A stretch of DNA of 64,000 nt from JAUNSR01 sp036655355 (GCA_036655355.1 JAVVQG010000006.1:62001-126000), one strand, 5' to 3'. Counted from the first letter of the stretch, positions 42,935-52,640 are shown. The notes: generated by a model from the sequence alone, not told the origin. A program made the numbers and translations.

Positions 42935-43302
42935 TAGTTTATCTGTTTTCCAAAAGGAGCGATTGCCAACGCAGCCATTTTGAAATGTTGCACTCCGAAT
43001 GGAATACCGATGATGGTGATGCAGCAAAGTACTCCGAACAAGAGGTGGGTCAGGGAGATCCAGATACCGCCGATCAGAATCCACAGGATGTTCAGAAAGA
43101 TATTAAGACATCCGCCCGCTTCGGGTTTGGTGGTAATGGTGGCGCCGAAAGGCCACAAGGCAAGAACCCCTAATTTAAAGGCTTGCAATCCAAAAGGAAT
43201 CCCGATAATGGTGATACACATCCCGATGCCGGCTATAAAATATTCAAGCGAAGTAACGAAACCTCCCAGAATCAGCCATAAGACATTTCCTAAACAGCCC
43301 AT
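42934..43302 (-). CDS. YccF domain-containing membrane protein
   Basis: A 122-residue membrane protein made of two similar halves. Each has a GIPFGLQAFKL / GIPFGVQHFKM block followed by an ALWPFG/ALAPFG end, and hydrophobic stretches ILWLIL-like and CITIIGIPFG. This is the YccF (DUF307) family, function unknown. The first 19 residues, MGCLGNVLWLILGGFVTSL, are the usual start. It is a single gene convergent with ppk1. Confidence 0.85.
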   Translation of the reverse strand: MGCLGNVLWLILGGFVTSLEYFIAGIGMCITIIGIPFGLQAFKLGVLALWPFGATITTKPEAGGCLNIFLNILWILIGGIWISLTHLLFGVLCCITIIGIPFGVQHFKMAALAIAPFGKQIN

Positions 43303-43350
43303 AGATCTATTTTTTTTAAGTTGTTATTACCGTTGATACGTTCGTCGGGA

Positions 43351-44136
43351 TCAAAGTCCCAGTTTCTTAGCCTCGTCCCAATAGCGGTCCATCTCGCCCA
43401 AAGTCATATCCTTTAGGTTAAGACCGTTTTCAATCGCTTTTTGTTCAAGATAATTGAATCTGCGGATGAATTTCTGGTTGGTGCGTTCCAATGCATTGTC
43501 GGGAGTGATCTTATACAGTCGGGCCGCATTGATTAGGCTAAAGAATAGATCGCCGAATTCGGCTTCCATCTTGTCTGTATCCATCGATGCAATCTCTTGT
43601 TTCAACTCCTCCATCTCTTCGGTAACTTTCTCCCATACCTGTTCGCGTTCTTCCCAGTCGAAGCCTGCATTACGGGCCTTATCCTGTATGCGATGTGCTT
43701 TGATAAGTGCCGGAAGTGCGTCGGGAACGCCTGAAAGCACGGTTTTGTTACCCCCTTTTTCTTTGAGTTTGATTTGCTCCCAGTTCTTTTCAACCTGACC
43801 GGCGGTTTCGGCTTTCTCCTCTCCGAAAACATGCGGGTGACGGAAAATCAGTTTGTCGCACAACGTATCACATACATCGGCGATGTCGAACTTGCCGTTT
43901 TCTTCGCCGATTTTGGCGTAAAAAACAATGTGAAGCAATACGTCGCCCAACTCTTTCTTAAGCTCGTTGTCATCTCCCGCCATAATTGCGGCGCACAATT
44001 CGTATGTTTCTTCGATGGTATTGGGACGAAGCGATTCATTCGTCTGCTTGCGGTCCCAAGGACATTTTTCACGAAGTTCGTCAAGTACGTCGAGTAAACG
44101 CCCGAAGGCTTCCATTTTTTCTTCTCTGGTATGCAT
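43351..44136 (-). CDS. mazG: nucleoside triphosphate pyrophosphohydrolase MazG
   Basis: A 261-residue tandem MazG. The N-terminal unit has CPWDRKQTNESLRPNTIEE and ELKKELGDVLLHIVFYA (metal motif ExxxD). The C-terminal unit repeats the pattern with ELKQEIASMD and EAEFGDLFFSLINAAR. It hydrolyses dNTPs and NTPs and cleans the pool. The internal ATG at 44136 is chosen over 44148 because the family begins MHTREEKMEAF and the -7 box TAACTTTG at 44160-44167 would otherwise leave almost no leader. Confidence 0.92.
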   Translation of the reverse strand: MHTREEKMEAFGRLLDVLDELREKCPWDRKQTNESLRPNTIEETYELCAAIMAGDDNELKKELGDVLLHIVFYAKIGEENGKFDIADVCDTLCDKLIFRHPHVFGEEKAETAGQVEKNWEQIKLKEKGGNKTVLSGVPDALPALIKAHRIQDKARNAGFDWEEREQVWEKVTEEMEELKQEIASMDTDKMEAEFGDLFFSLINAARLYKITPDNALERTNQKFIRRFNYLEQKAIENGLNLKDMTLGEMDRYWDEAKKLGL

Positions 44137-44159
44137 GGTTGTAATCATTCAAATATCTG

Positions 44160-44167
44160 CAAAGTTA
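44160..44167 (-). promoter_or_regulatory. mazG promoter -7 box
   Basis: TAACTTTG on the minus strand fits TAnnTTTG, 24 bp before the chosen ATG. Confidence 0.5.
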
Positions 44168-44180
44168 CATTAAAAAGAAA

Positions 44181-44227
44181 AACGCCGGGACAGCAGGAGT
44201 GTTATTTCTCCTGACTGTGCCGGCGTT
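44181..44227 (-). terminator. terminator after the DsbD-like gene
   Basis: AACGCCGG...CAGCAGGAG pairs with CTCCTGACTG...CCGGCGTT, a long GC-rich hairpin after the stop at 44244. Confidence 0.75.
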
Positions 44228-44243
44228 AATTCGGTAGAGTTTA

Positions 44244-46244
44244 TTATTTCTTGAATGTTTTCAATCCGTTATTCAGGAACTGAAGGTATTCAGGAACGCT
44301 TTCGTTGAATGAGTATGACGGTCCGATCGGTTCGCCTTTCTCGTTAAGCAAAACGTAGAACGGCTGTGCGTTGGCACCGAATTTAGAGCGTTGTAGGTAG
44401 CTCCATTTGTCACCCACCGTGCGAAGGGTACGTGTTTTACCGTATTCTTCAATTTTGATCGGCTCCGGAAGTGGCGTTTTGTCGTCAACGATCAGGGTGA
44501 TCAATACATAGTCATTGTCAATGATTGATTTCACTTCGCTGTTTGTCCAAACAGACGCTTCCATCTTACGGCAGTTTACGCAACCGTAACCGGAGAAGTC
44601 AACCAATACCGGTTTGTTTACTTTCTTAGCGTAAGCCATACCCTCTTCATAATCTGTGAATTCAGCGTGAACTTCATCTGTGTAAAGGTTGAAATCCTGT
44701 GTGTTCAAAGGAGGAGTAAAGGCGCTGATCGCTTTCAAAGGCGCACCCCAAAGTCCCGGAATCATATAGATAGAGAACGCAAGCGAGATAATCGCAAGGA
44801 ACAAACGCGGGATAGAGATGTATTTGATATCGCTGTCATGAGAGAATTTCAGTTTGCCAAGCAAATAGAATCCAAGCATTGCAAAGATTACGATCCAAAG
44901 CGTTACGAAGGCTTCACGATCCAGGATTCCCCACCCGTAAGCAAGGTCTGCAACCGAAAGGAATTTCAGTGCAAGGGCAAGTTCAAGGAAACCAAGAACC
45001 ACTTTTACCGAGTTCAACCAACCGCCCGATTTAGGCATCGACTGAAGCATAGAAGGGAAGATGGCGAACAAAGAGAATGGCAATGCCAATGCAAGGGCAA
45101 ATCCGAACATTCCGATAGCCGGACCCGCAGTCGCTCCCATAGAAGCAGCTTGAACCAAAAGGGTTCCGATGATCGGACCGGTACAAGAGAAGGATACCAA
45201 TGCCAATGTGAAGGCCATGAAGAAAATACTCAACAAACCTGTAGTAGAATCCGCCTTACTGTCTAGTTTCGTTGTCCACGATGCTGGAAGTGTGATTTCG
45301 AAAGCCCCAAGGAAAGAGACTGCGAATACAACCAGCAACAGGAAGAAAATGATATTGAAGATGGCGTTTGTCGCCAGGTCGTTCAATGCGCTCGCGCCGA
45401 ACAATCCGGTGATAACCAGTCCAAGAGCCACATAAATAACGATGATGGAGATACCGTATGTGATTGCATCGCGAATCGATTTCTTACGGTCTTTGGTGCG
45501 TTTCAGGAAGAAGCTTACCGTCATCGGAATCATCGGCCATACACAAGGTGTCAGCAATGCAAACAAACCGCCGGCAAAACCTGTAAGCAGAATCACCCAC
45601 AATGAAGTTTCCGAAGTAAGGGTTTCTTTACCGAAAGCGTGCAACTCTTCAACCACTGGTCTCCACAAATCGATCGATTCGTTGTTCTCAACTACCGGTT
45701 TTGCAGGCGTTAAAGGAACAAGCGGAGTTACAGGTTTTGTTTCAACCTCAGGTGCCGTTTCCGGTTCTTTCTCCGGTTCGATGGCAGCGCTTCCTTTGGT
45801 CCCCTTGAAGGCAAACTCTTCAGGAGTAGGAGGAAGGCAGGTTTCATCGTTACATCCCATGAAACGAAGTTCCCCGTCGATTGTGAAGGTTGGTTCCGTT
45901 ACTTGGATTTTCTGGATGAAGTTTACTTCCGATTCAAACCAGTTCAATTCCATATCGAACTGATTGTCATATTTAAAGATTGCAGTACGATCGGCTTTTA
46001 CCTTGCCGATAAGTTTCGCTCCTTTAATTTCTGAGAATGTAAAGGTGGTTGAGATGGGTCCTCCTTCAGGAAGATCGGTGCCGTAAAGGTGCCATCCCGG
46101 TTCGATACTCGCTTTAAAAATCAGCTCTTTCTCGTTACCCGACAGCTCTTTAGTCGAAAAGCTCCATTTGATGGGCTCTAAAATCTGTGCGTAACTCAGT
46201 ACGCTTAAGCACAATAAGAAAAGTAAGGATAGATTTCTTTTCAT
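44244..46244 (-). CDS. DsbD-like protein-disulfide reductase
   Basis: A 666-residue three-part protein. A signal peptide ends near VLSYAQ. Residues 20-160 form an N-terminal DsbD-alpha-like domain (with CNDETCLPP). Residues 215-490 are an eight-helix CcdA-like membrane part with GGLFALLTPCVWPMIPMTV and FSCTGPIIG carrying the transport Cys pair. The C-terminal thioredoxin domain has GCVNC in the active site. It carries electrons from cytosolic thioredoxin to the periplasm. It stands as a single gene. Confidence 0.92.
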   Translation of the reverse strand: MKRNLSLLFLLCLSVLSYAQILEPIKWSFSTKELSGNEKELIFKASIEPGWHLYGTDLPEGGPISTTFTFSEIKGAKLIGKVKADRTAIFKYDNQFDMELNWFESEVNFIQKIQVTEPTFTIDGELRFMGCNDETCLPPTPEEFAFKGTKGSAAIEPEKEPETAPEVETKPVTPLVPLTPAKPVVENNESIDLWRPVVEELHAFGKETLTSETSLWVILLTGFAGGLFALLTPCVWPMIPMTVSFFLKRTKDRKKSIRDAITYGISIIVIYVALGLVITGLFGASALNDLATNAIFNIIFFLLLVVFAVSFLGAFEITLPASWTTKLDSKADSTTGLLSIFFMAFTLALVSFSCTGPIIGTLLVQAASMGATAGPAIGMFGFALALALPFSLFAIFPSMLQSMPKSGGWLNSVKVVLGFLELALALKFLSVADLAYGWGILDREAFVTLWIVIFAMLGFYLLGKLKFSHDSDIKYISIPRLFLAIISLAFSIYMIPGLWGAPLKAISAFTPPLNTQDFNLYTDEVHAEFTDYEEGMAYAKKVNKPVLVDFSGYGCVNCRKMEASVWTNSEVKSIIDNDYVLITLIVDDKTPLPEPIKIEEYGKTRTLRTVGDKWSYLQRSKFGANAQPFYVLLNEKGEPIGPSYSFNESVPEYLQFLNNGLKTFKK

Positions 46245-46531
46245 TGATGAAACAGTTTATAAAATTACAGGCTTTGATGTATACTCAAAATAATTGGTTA
46301 AAATCCGGACGCTTTTGTCAGAAATAAGCATATTACCCTACAAATATATATTTAAACTTTGTAATATATCAAAAAACTTGGAAAGGGAATAGCGGTTATA
46401 TAACATTTTAACCGTCAACTTTGGTCTTAAATTTGTTTTTAAATACTCCGGGAGGGGGTAAACGGATTAAATTTGTAATTTTGAAGCTTTATTCGAAAGC
46501 GTATTATTGTAAAATATTAAAATAAACAGAT

Positions 46532-47560
46532 ATGATTACGAAGGTGATCGGTGATGAATCGATACAACAAGTGAAAGAAATTATAGCGGGGAATGAACGT
46601 TTTGTAATTGTGGCGCACATCTCTCCCGACGGCGATGCGGTGGGATCTACCCAGGGAATGGCTCAGTTTTTGGGCGAATGGGGAAAAGAGGCTACGGTTG
46701 TATATAACGATTCCGTATCGGATAACCTGAAATGGATTCCGGGTGTAAAAGGATCGCTGATTTACGAGGAAACGCCCGAGGAAGCACTCGAAGCGATTGA
46801 GCAAGCGGACGTTATTTTCTGTATGGACTTCAACATACACAAACGAATGGGCAAGATTGCGGACGCCGTGGTGCAGTCGCGTGCGTTGCGCGTCATGATT
46901 GACCATCACCTTTGTCCGGGCGATTTCTGCGATGTGGTGATCTCCCATCCCGAAATATCCTCTACGAGTGAGTTGTTGTATCGTCTGATTCGTCAGATGG
47001 GCGAAACGAAACGAATCGACGAGCGTGGAGCAACCGCTATCTATACCGGAATGATGACGGATACGGGTGCTTTCACCTACAATTCGAGTAATCCTCAGAT
47101 CTACATGATCATCGCCGAACTTTTGAAAAAAGGAATTGACAAGGATAAGATCTACGACCGCGTTTTCAATACGTTTACTGAAAACCGCGAGCGGCTGATG
47201 GGTTACACCATTAACAAGAAAATGCGTCTCTTTAAGGAATACAATGCGGCGATGATCTCTCTGACTTCGGAGGAGTTGAAATCGTTCGATTATAAGAAAG
47301 GAGATTCAGAGGGATTCGTGAACATTCCCCTCTCGGTAAAGGGCGTTGTCTTCTCAGCCTTCTTCCGTCAGGATGAGGAGTATGTGAAAGTGTCTCTGCG
47401 TTCAAAAGGAAATTTTCCGGCGAATAAGGTTTCGGAACAATATTTTAACGGAGGTGGTCATAAAAATGCTGCCGGAGGCGAATTTTTTGGAACTATCGAA
47501 GAGGCGGAGCGTTTATTTGAAGAGATATTGCCTCTTTTTTCTAAATATTTAGAAGATTGA
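46532..47560 (+). CDS. DHH/DHHA1 phosphoesterase (NrnA/GdpP-like)
   Basis: A 342-residue DHH family enzyme. Motif HISPDGDAVGS holds the first metal ligands, FCMDFN the second, and the DHH motif itself is in VMIDHHLCPG. The C-terminal DHHA1 domain ends with NGGGHKNAAGG. Such enzymes degrade nanoRNA or cleave 3'-phosphoadenosine-5'-phosphate (NrnA), or related dinucleotides. It stands alone after a 290-bp upstream region with TAAATTTG and TAATTTTG boxes. Confidence 0.9.
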   Translation: MITKVIGDESIQQVKEIIAGNERFVIVAHISPDGDAVGSTQGMAQFLGEWGKEATVVYNDSVSDNLKWIPGVKGSLIYEETPEEALEAIEQADVIFCMDFNIHKRMGKIADAVVQSRALRVMIDHHLCPGDFCDVVISHPEISSTSELLYRLIRQMGETKRIDERGATAIYTGMMTDTGAFTYNSSNPQIYMIIAELLKKGIDKDKIYDRVFNTFTENRERLMGYTINKKMRLFKEYNAAMISLTSEELKSFDYKKGDSEGFVNIPLSVKGVVFSAFFRQDEEYVKVSLRSKGNFPANKVSEQYFNGGGHKNAAGGEFFGTIEEAERLFEEILPLFSKYLED

Positions 47561-47583
47561 GTTCAATAATTAAGGAATATATC

Positions 47584-47591
47584 TATTTTTG
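47584..47591 (+). promoter_or_regulatory. DUF4827-glmM promoter -7 box
   Basis: TATTTTTG fits TAnnTTTG. The leader would be about 110 nt. Confidence 0.4.
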
Positions 47592-47702
47592 GTTCTTCAA
47601 TTTGTCAAAATTATAACATTTAGAAAATCGTTGGTGCTACACCCGCTCTTTCTGATAAAAAAGGGTGCACGGTTTTCTCAAAAACCTTAGCGTTAAAAAA
47701 AC

Positions 47703-48323
47703 ATGTATATGAAACGGATCTATTATTATCTTCCAATCTTGTTGATCGGCTTTACGGCGGTGTTGAGTTCTTGCAGCGATAGTAAAACATATGCTCAGTT
47801 GCTTGATGACGAGAAAAAAGCAATTAAGAATTTTATCTCGTTGACCAACGACTCTCTGAAATTCTCGGAAACCATCAATGTCTCTGCCGCTCAGTTGGAA
47901 GAGTATACCGCACAGGCATCTTGGGATTCTATTGACAATAAACATTTCGAACTAAACAAATGGTATAAATTCGAAGATGGTTTGTATATGCGAATCAATA
48001 GTTTCGGCGATACCTCGCAGATGTTTAAAAGTAGAGACGGCGTGGTGATCCGTTATTGGGATACCTACAACTTGCTCACTTATACCGGCAGCGATTCGAA
48101 AAAAATCAATAACCTGGCGGATGACAGCTATTGGCTGATCGATCCGTGGACCGTAAACTATGCGGGTCAGTTCGGAACGGGAATCGCTTTTCCAATCCGC
48201 TTCTTGGGTGATAAAGGGGAGGTGAGTCTGATCATCCCGTCAAAACTCGGAACAACAAACGATGCACAGGCTGTGGTACCATACTATTATGGTTCCGTGT
48301 CTTACATCCTTCCGGGTAACTAA
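47703..48323 (+). CDS. DUF4827 lipoprotein
   Basis: A 206-residue lipoprotein. The lipobox is LSSC after a short hydrophobic signal, so it is probably anchored in the envelope. The mature part includes YRFEDGLYMRI-like strands (WYKFEDGLYMRINSFG) and LPGN at the end. It matches DUF4827, a Bacteroidales family of unknown function, sometimes compared to FKBP-type folds. A second ATG at 47709 is equally possible. It lies directly upstream of glmM, the usual neighbour. Confidence 0.82.
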   Translation: MYMKRIYYYLPILLIGFTAVLSSCSDSKTYAQLLDDEKKAIKNFISLTNDSLKFSETINVSAAQLEEYTAQASWDSIDNKHFELNKWYKFEDGLYMRINSFGDTSQMFKSRDGVVIRYWDTYNLLTYTGSDSKKINNLADDSYWLIDPWTVNYAGQFGTGIAFPIRFLGDKGEVSLIIPSKLGTTNDAQAVVPYYYGSVSYILPGN

Positions 48324-48412
48324 TCGATTGAATATTATTGTTTAATAAGGTTGTTTGTCTTCTTTCAAAGAGGGCAAACAATTTTTTGTACCTATAAATT
48401 TAATTTCTTTGT

Positions 48413-49801
48413 ATGGCTTTAATTAAATCTATTTCCGGAATTCGCGGAACCATCGGAGGACAAGCAGGAGAGGGATTGAACCCCCTTGATATTGTGAAGT
48501 TCACCGCAGCATATGCAACCGTAATACGTCGCATGGGCAATAGTGAATCAAACACAATCGTAGTGGGACGCGATGCCCGTATTTCGGGTGAGATGGTCCT
48601 TCATAACGTGATCGGAACGTTATTGGGTATGGGATTCAATGTTGTAAATATCGGTTTGGCAACTACTCCTACTACGGAATTGGCCGTTACGGGCGAAAAG
48701 GCTGCAGGAGGAATCATCCTGACCGCTTCTCACAACCCTCGTCAGTGGAACGCTCTTAAATTGTTGAACGAAAAAGGGGAGTTCCTAAACGCTGCAGAAG
48801 GAAACGAAGTGCTTGAGATTGCGGCTGCAGAGGATTTTGATTTCGCTGATGTGGATCACATCGGTCAGCTGAAAGAAGATTTTTCATATACACAAAAACA
48901 TATCGAGAGTGTTTTGGCTCTTGACCTGGTAGACATCGAGGCGATTAAAGCGGCCAACTTCCGCGTGGCGATCGATTGTGTGAACTCTGTGGGAGGAATC
49001 GCAATTCCGGCTTTGCTTGAAGCTTTGGGTGTGAAAACCGTTGAAAAACTATATTGTGAACCAAACGGACAGTTCCCGCACAATCCGGAACCGCTTCCTG
49101 AACACCTGACTGAAATCGCTTCGTTGATGAAACAGGGCAAAGCGGATGTCGGTTTCGTAGTGGATCCCGATGTAGACCGCTTGGCTGTGGTTTGTGAAAA
49201 TGGCGATATGTTCGGTGAAGAGTATACCTTGGTAGCCGTAGCGGATTACGTATTGCGTCACACACCGGGGAATACGGTTTCCAACTTGAGCTCTTCACGC
49301 GCATTGCGTGACGTTACCCGTGCTTTGGGTGGCGAATATCAGGCTTCTGCGGTAGGCGAGGTGAACGTGGTGACAAAAATGAAAGAAACCGGTGCTGTGA
49401 TCGGTGGTGAAGGAAACGGTGGAGTGATCTATCCGGCTTCTCATTACGGAAGAGACGCTTTGGTTGGAATCGCGTTGTTCCTGACACACCTGGCGAAAGA
49501 GGGCAAAAAGGTAAGCGAACTTCGCGCAACCTATCCTCCTTACAGCATTGCGAAACAGAAAGTGGAACTGACTCCGGACATCGACGTGGATGCATTGCTT
49601 TTGGCAGTGAAGGATAAATACGCACAGTATGACATTACCGATATCGACGGTGTGAAGATTGACTTCCCGGATCGTTGGGTACACTTGCGTAAATCGAATA
49701 CAGAGCCGATCATTCGTGTTTATGCTGAAGCTTCTTCTCCTGAATTGGCCGAAGAGACCGCGGCAGGGGTGATGTCTGTAATTAAAGAAATGGCAAAATA
49801 A
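48413..49801 (+). CDS. glmM: phosphoglucosamine mutase
   Basis: A 462-residue alpha-D-phosphohexomutase. The start is IKSISGIRGTIGG. The phosphoserine loop is TASHNPRQWNALK, the metal loop is DPDVDRLAVV, and GEGNGGVIYP is the sugar-binding loop. LRKSNTEPIIRVYAEA is the phosphate-binding domain. It interconverts glucosamine-6-P and glucosamine-1-P for peptidoglycan and lipid A precursors. It follows DUF4827 by 90 bp and ends with a terminator. Confidence 0.9.
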   Translation: MALIKSISGIRGTIGGQAGEGLNPLDIVKFTAAYATVIRRMGNSESNTIVVGRDARISGEMVLHNVIGTLLGMGFNVVNIGLATTPTTELAVTGEKAAGGIILTASHNPRQWNALKLLNEKGEFLNAAEGNEVLEIAAAEDFDFADVDHIGQLKEDFSYTQKHIESVLALDLVDIEAIKAANFRVAIDCVNSVGGIAIPALLEALGVKTVEKLYCEPNGQFPHNPEPLPEHLTEIASLMKQGKADVGFVVDPDVDRLAVVCENGDMFGEEYTLVAVADYVLRHTPGNTVSNLSSSRALRDVTRALGGEYQASAVGEVNVVTKMKETGAVIGGEGNGGVIYPASHYGRDALVGIALFLTHLAKEGKKVSELRATYPPYSIAKQKVELTPDIDVDALLLAVKDKYAQYDITDIDGVKIDFPDRWVHLRKSNTEPIIRVYAEASSPELAEETAAGVMSVIKEMAK

Positions 49802-49827
49802 GAATCTGAAGATTTTTAATATATAGG

Positions 49828-49857
49828 AAGAGCCGGTCCCTTTAGGATCGGCTCTTC
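49828..49857 (+). terminator. terminator after glmM
   Basis: GAAGAGCCGGTCC pairs with GGATCGGCTCTTC around a 4-nt loop. Confidence 0.7.
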
Positions 49858-49926
49858 TGATTTCAGAAGCATCCGTTTTTTTGAATTTTAATTGCTTTGA
49901 ACAGAAAGTTTAAAATATTTATGCAA

Positions 49927-49955
49927 TTGCAGAACTTGATTCCGTGCTATCTTTG
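49927..49955 (+). promoter_or_regulatory. 5'-nucleotidase promoter
   Basis: TTG at 49927-49929, 18 bp, then TATCTTTG at 49948-49955. Transcription should begin near 49962, which supports the ATG at 49995. Confidence 0.6.
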
Positions 49956-49994
49956 CAGCTGTTAATAAGCAATTCATATTTACTTAATTATTCT

Positions 49995-51764
49995 ATGAAA
50001 AGAAAACTTTCAGGATTCCTTTCTTTGGCTGCTTTGGCTTCATTGACCATCACGGGTTGTAAACAGAAACCTGCCGAGGCTGATTTGACAATCCTCTATA
50101 CGACCGATTTGCACGGGGCGGTACTTCCTTTTGATTTTAATAAAAACGATACGGCTGTAACGAGTCTTGCAAATGTAGCTTCGTATGTGAAGCAGGAGAA
50201 GGTAAAAAATAAGAATGGCGTGATTGTGCTTGACGCAGGCGATTTTCTTCAGGGGCAGCCTTCGATCTATTACTCCAATTTTGTGGATACGATCTCTGAA
50301 CACATTCAGGCTCGTGTAATGGAATACGTAGGATATGATGCCGCTGCAGTGGGTAATCATGACATCGAGCCGGGCGAGGCCGTTTATGACCGCGTGCAGA
50401 AAGATTTTGATTTTCCATGGCTTGCTGCCAATGCGATTGATACCCGTACCGGGAAACCTTTTTTTGAACCCTATACCATTCTGGAGCGTAACGGCATGAA
50501 AATCGCCGTTTTGGGTATGATTACTCCCAATATCGGAGCTTGGCTTCCGAAATACCTTTGGGAGAATCTGGAATTTCAGGATATGACGGAGGCTGCCAAA
50601 CAGTGGGTTCCTTACATCCGTGAGAAAGAAAACCCGGATCTTCTGATCGGACTTTTCCACTCCGGAGCCGATTATACGGTGAATAATAACGATATGGATA
50701 CGCCGATGAATGAGAACGGCGCTATTCCGGCTGCCACACGTGTGGATGGTTTTGACGTGATCCTGTTGGGACACGATCATCAGGAGAAACTGGATGAAAT
50801 TACCAATGACTTCGGACATAAGGTGGTGGTTCTGAATGCACAGACGGCTGCGAACTATGTGGGTCGCGCCGATATCAAGATGAAAAAAGAGGGCGATTCG
50901 TATACCAAAAAGATCGTTTCTTCTTTGGTGGACATGAAGAAAGTCCCAGCCGACGAAGCGTTCGTATCGCAGTTTACCCCGGAGGTGAATAAGATCAATG
51001 CGTATGTGGATGCCGAAATCGGTACGTTGACCGATACGTTGAAAAGCGAAGAGGGGATTTACGGTCCGTCTGCTTTTATGGATCTGATCCATAACGCGCA
51101 GTTGGCAGCTACGGGAGCTGATGTTTCCATGGCCGGTATCTTATCGACGAATGCCGTGATTCTTCCGGGAAAGATTACCATGCGTAATCTCTTTACCCTA
51201 TATAAATATGAGAACCTGCTTTACACGATGCAGATGACGGGAGCTGAAATCCAGAAATTCCTTGAATTCGGATTCGCTCGTCAGTTCGATCAGATGCGTT
51301 CAACCAAAGACCACCTGTTGAATTTTGTAAAAGATGCAAACGGTAATCCGGTTCAGAACAGCCGTTTCGGTTACAACTTCGCTACACCGACCTTTAACTT
51401 CACCTCTGCCGCAGGTATCCGTTATACCGTAGATGTGAGTAAGGAAGCCGGCAAGCGCGTAACCATCCTTTCGATGAGCGATGGAACACCGTTCGATGTG
51501 AATAAAAACTACAAGGTAGCGGTGAACTCTTATCAAGCAAGCGGCGGAGGCGGTTTCTTCTTTGACGGTCTTGGACTGACAAAAGCAGAAACGGATGCCA
51601 AAGTGCTTGTTGCTTCAAAGAACGACGTTCGTAAATATGTGGCGGACTACATTCGTGAGAAGAAGGTGATTGAGCCGAAATCAAGAGGCGATTGGAAAGT
51701 GATTCCGGAAAACTTTTTTGAAGCGGGTCGCGAAAACGATCGCAAGCTGATTAATAAGAAATAA
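49995..51764 (+). CDS. 5'-nucleotidase / 2',3'-cyclic phosphodiesterase-like lipoprotein
   Basis: A 589-residue lipoprotein (lipobox in TITGCKQ). The metallophosphoesterase domain has LTILYTTDLHGAV, VLDAGDFLQGQ, GNHDIEPGE and LLGHDHQE. The C-terminal 5'-nucleotidase domain has the substrate-binding GGFFFDG near the end. It dephosphorylates nucleotides outside the cytosol for salvage. The frame extends upstream to 49944, but the ATG at 49995 starts the signal peptide and lies downstream of the promoter. Confidence 0.9.
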   Translation: MKRKLSGFLSLAALASLTITGCKQKPAEADLTILYTTDLHGAVLPFDFNKNDTAVTSLANVASYVKQEKVKNKNGVIVLDAGDFLQGQPSIYYSNFVDTISEHIQARVMEYVGYDAAAVGNHDIEPGEAVYDRVQKDFDFPWLAANAIDTRTGKPFFEPYTILERNGMKIAVLGMITPNIGAWLPKYLWENLEFQDMTEAAKQWVPYIREKENPDLLIGLFHSGADYTVNNNDMDTPMNENGAIPAATRVDGFDVILLGHDHQEKLDEITNDFGHKVVVLNAQTAANYVGRADIKMKKEGDSYTKKIVSSLVDMKKVPADEAFVSQFTPEVNKINAYVDAEIGTLTDTLKSEEGIYGPSAFMDLIHNAQLAATGADVSMAGILSTNAVILPGKITMRNLFTLYKYENLLYTMQMTGAEIQKFLEFGFARQFDQMRSTKDHLLNFVKDANGNPVQNSRFGYNFATPTFNFTSAAGIRYTVDVSKEAGKRVTILSMSDGTPFDVNKNYKVAVNSYQASGGGGFFFDGLGLTKAETDAKVLVASKNDVRKYVADYIREKKVIEPKSRGDWKVIPENFFEAGRENDRKLINKK

Positions 51765-51782
51765 TTGATTAGATCAACCCAA

Positions 51783-51817
51783 GAGGCTGTCTGCATCTCC
51801 TGCAGGCAGCCTTTTTT
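51783..51817 (+). terminator. terminator after the 5'-nucleotidase
   Basis: AGGCTGTCTGC pairs with GCAGGCAGCCT and a long T-run. Confidence 0.8.
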
Positions 51818-51837
51818 GTTAACCGTTCTTTTGGAAA

Positions 51838-51990
51838 TACCCTGCGGAATCTGAAAATGATACTTCGGAATCTGAAAATGACACACTGAAATCCCATTCG
51901 GATCCTTTCGGATCGAAAATGCACCGCCTTGCTTCGACCGAACCACCGCCTTGCTTCGACCGAAGCACTGCCTTGCTTGGGGTGAACCAA
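51838..51990. repeat. two short tandem arrays of 21 and 22 bp
   Basis: CGGAATCTGAAAATGA occurs at 51845 and 51866 (period 21). CACCGCCTTGCTTCGACCGA starts at 51922 and 51944, with a degenerate third copy at 51966 (period 22). No credible gene covers the arrays. The period matches the minisatellite at 9268-9461, but the sequence does not. Confidence 0.75.
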
Positions 51991-52265
51991 GGTGGTGGTT
52001 TGGGCAATTTAATGGATCAAAACCGAAATTAGCTGGTTCCGGAATGGAAATTGAAGGATCGAGCGCATAATCACCCTGTAAAACGAGCCTATTACCTGCA
52101 AGAGGTGAAATCGGATGATCCGGTATAACTTTTGTTACACATCTTATTCTTGGGTTGTTTTAAAACAAATGAGGACTCAAAATTGTTGTCTTTTCGTGCG
52201 TGTAAATAGAAATCTTGTCAGTTTGCCTGCTCTTCTTGTCAGATAGTTTATCTATTATGACAGAA
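51991..52265. other. intergenic upstream of groES
   Basis: AT-rich non-coding sequence between the repeats and the groES promoter region. No CIRCE element or other clear heat-shock operator was seen. Confidence 0.5.
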
Positions 52266-52267
52266 TT

Positions 52268-52297
52268 TTTGGGTTAAAATTTATGGCATAGACTTTG
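52268..52297 (+). promoter_or_regulatory. candidate groESL promoter
   Basis: TTTG at 52268-52271 is followed 17 bp later by TAGACTTTG, one base longer than the TAnnTTTG consensus. AAGGAGG at about 52321 lies in the leader. Confidence 0.35.
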
Positions 52298-52370
52298 TAT
52301 AATTAAAATTCGAAATCCTCAAGGAGGTTAACGTAGAAATCAAAAACATTTAATTAATAAAATTTCGATT

Positions 52371-52640
52371 ATGAACATTAAGCCATTAGCAGATCGTGTG
52401 TTGGTAAAACCGGCACCTGCAGAAGAGAAAACAATAGGAGGTATCATCATTCCGGATTCTGCGAAAGAGAAGCCGCAACGAGGCGAAGTGGTCGCTGTCG
52501 GTAATGGAACAAAAGAGGAAGAGATGATTCTGAAACCGGGTGATACGGTGCTTTACGGCAAATATGCCGGAACAGAACTCGAATTTGAAGGAACTTCTTA
52601 TTTGATCATGCGCCAAGCGGATGTTTTGGCTATCGTCTAA
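52371..52640 (+). CDS. groES: co-chaperonin GroES
   Basis: An 89-residue GroES. MNIKPLADRVLVKP is the family start, GGIIIPDSAKEKPQRGEV is the mobile loop region that binds GroEL, and GTELEFEGTSYLIMRQ is the end. It caps the GroEL ring during folding. groEL begins 30 bp downstream, in one operon. Confidence 0.98.
   Translation: MNIKPLADRVLVKPAPAEEKTIGGIIIPDSAKEKPQRGEVVAVGNGTKEEEMILKPGDTVLYGKYAGTELEFEGTSYLIMRQADVLAIV

Noticed and set aside
50040..51092. 350-codon minus-strand frame opposite the 5'-nucleotidase
   Set aside because: Antisense shadow; product His/Arg/Ile-rich without family features.
51991..52370. CIRCE heat-shock operator before groES
   Set aside because: No TTAGCACTC/GAGTGCTAA inverted pair present.
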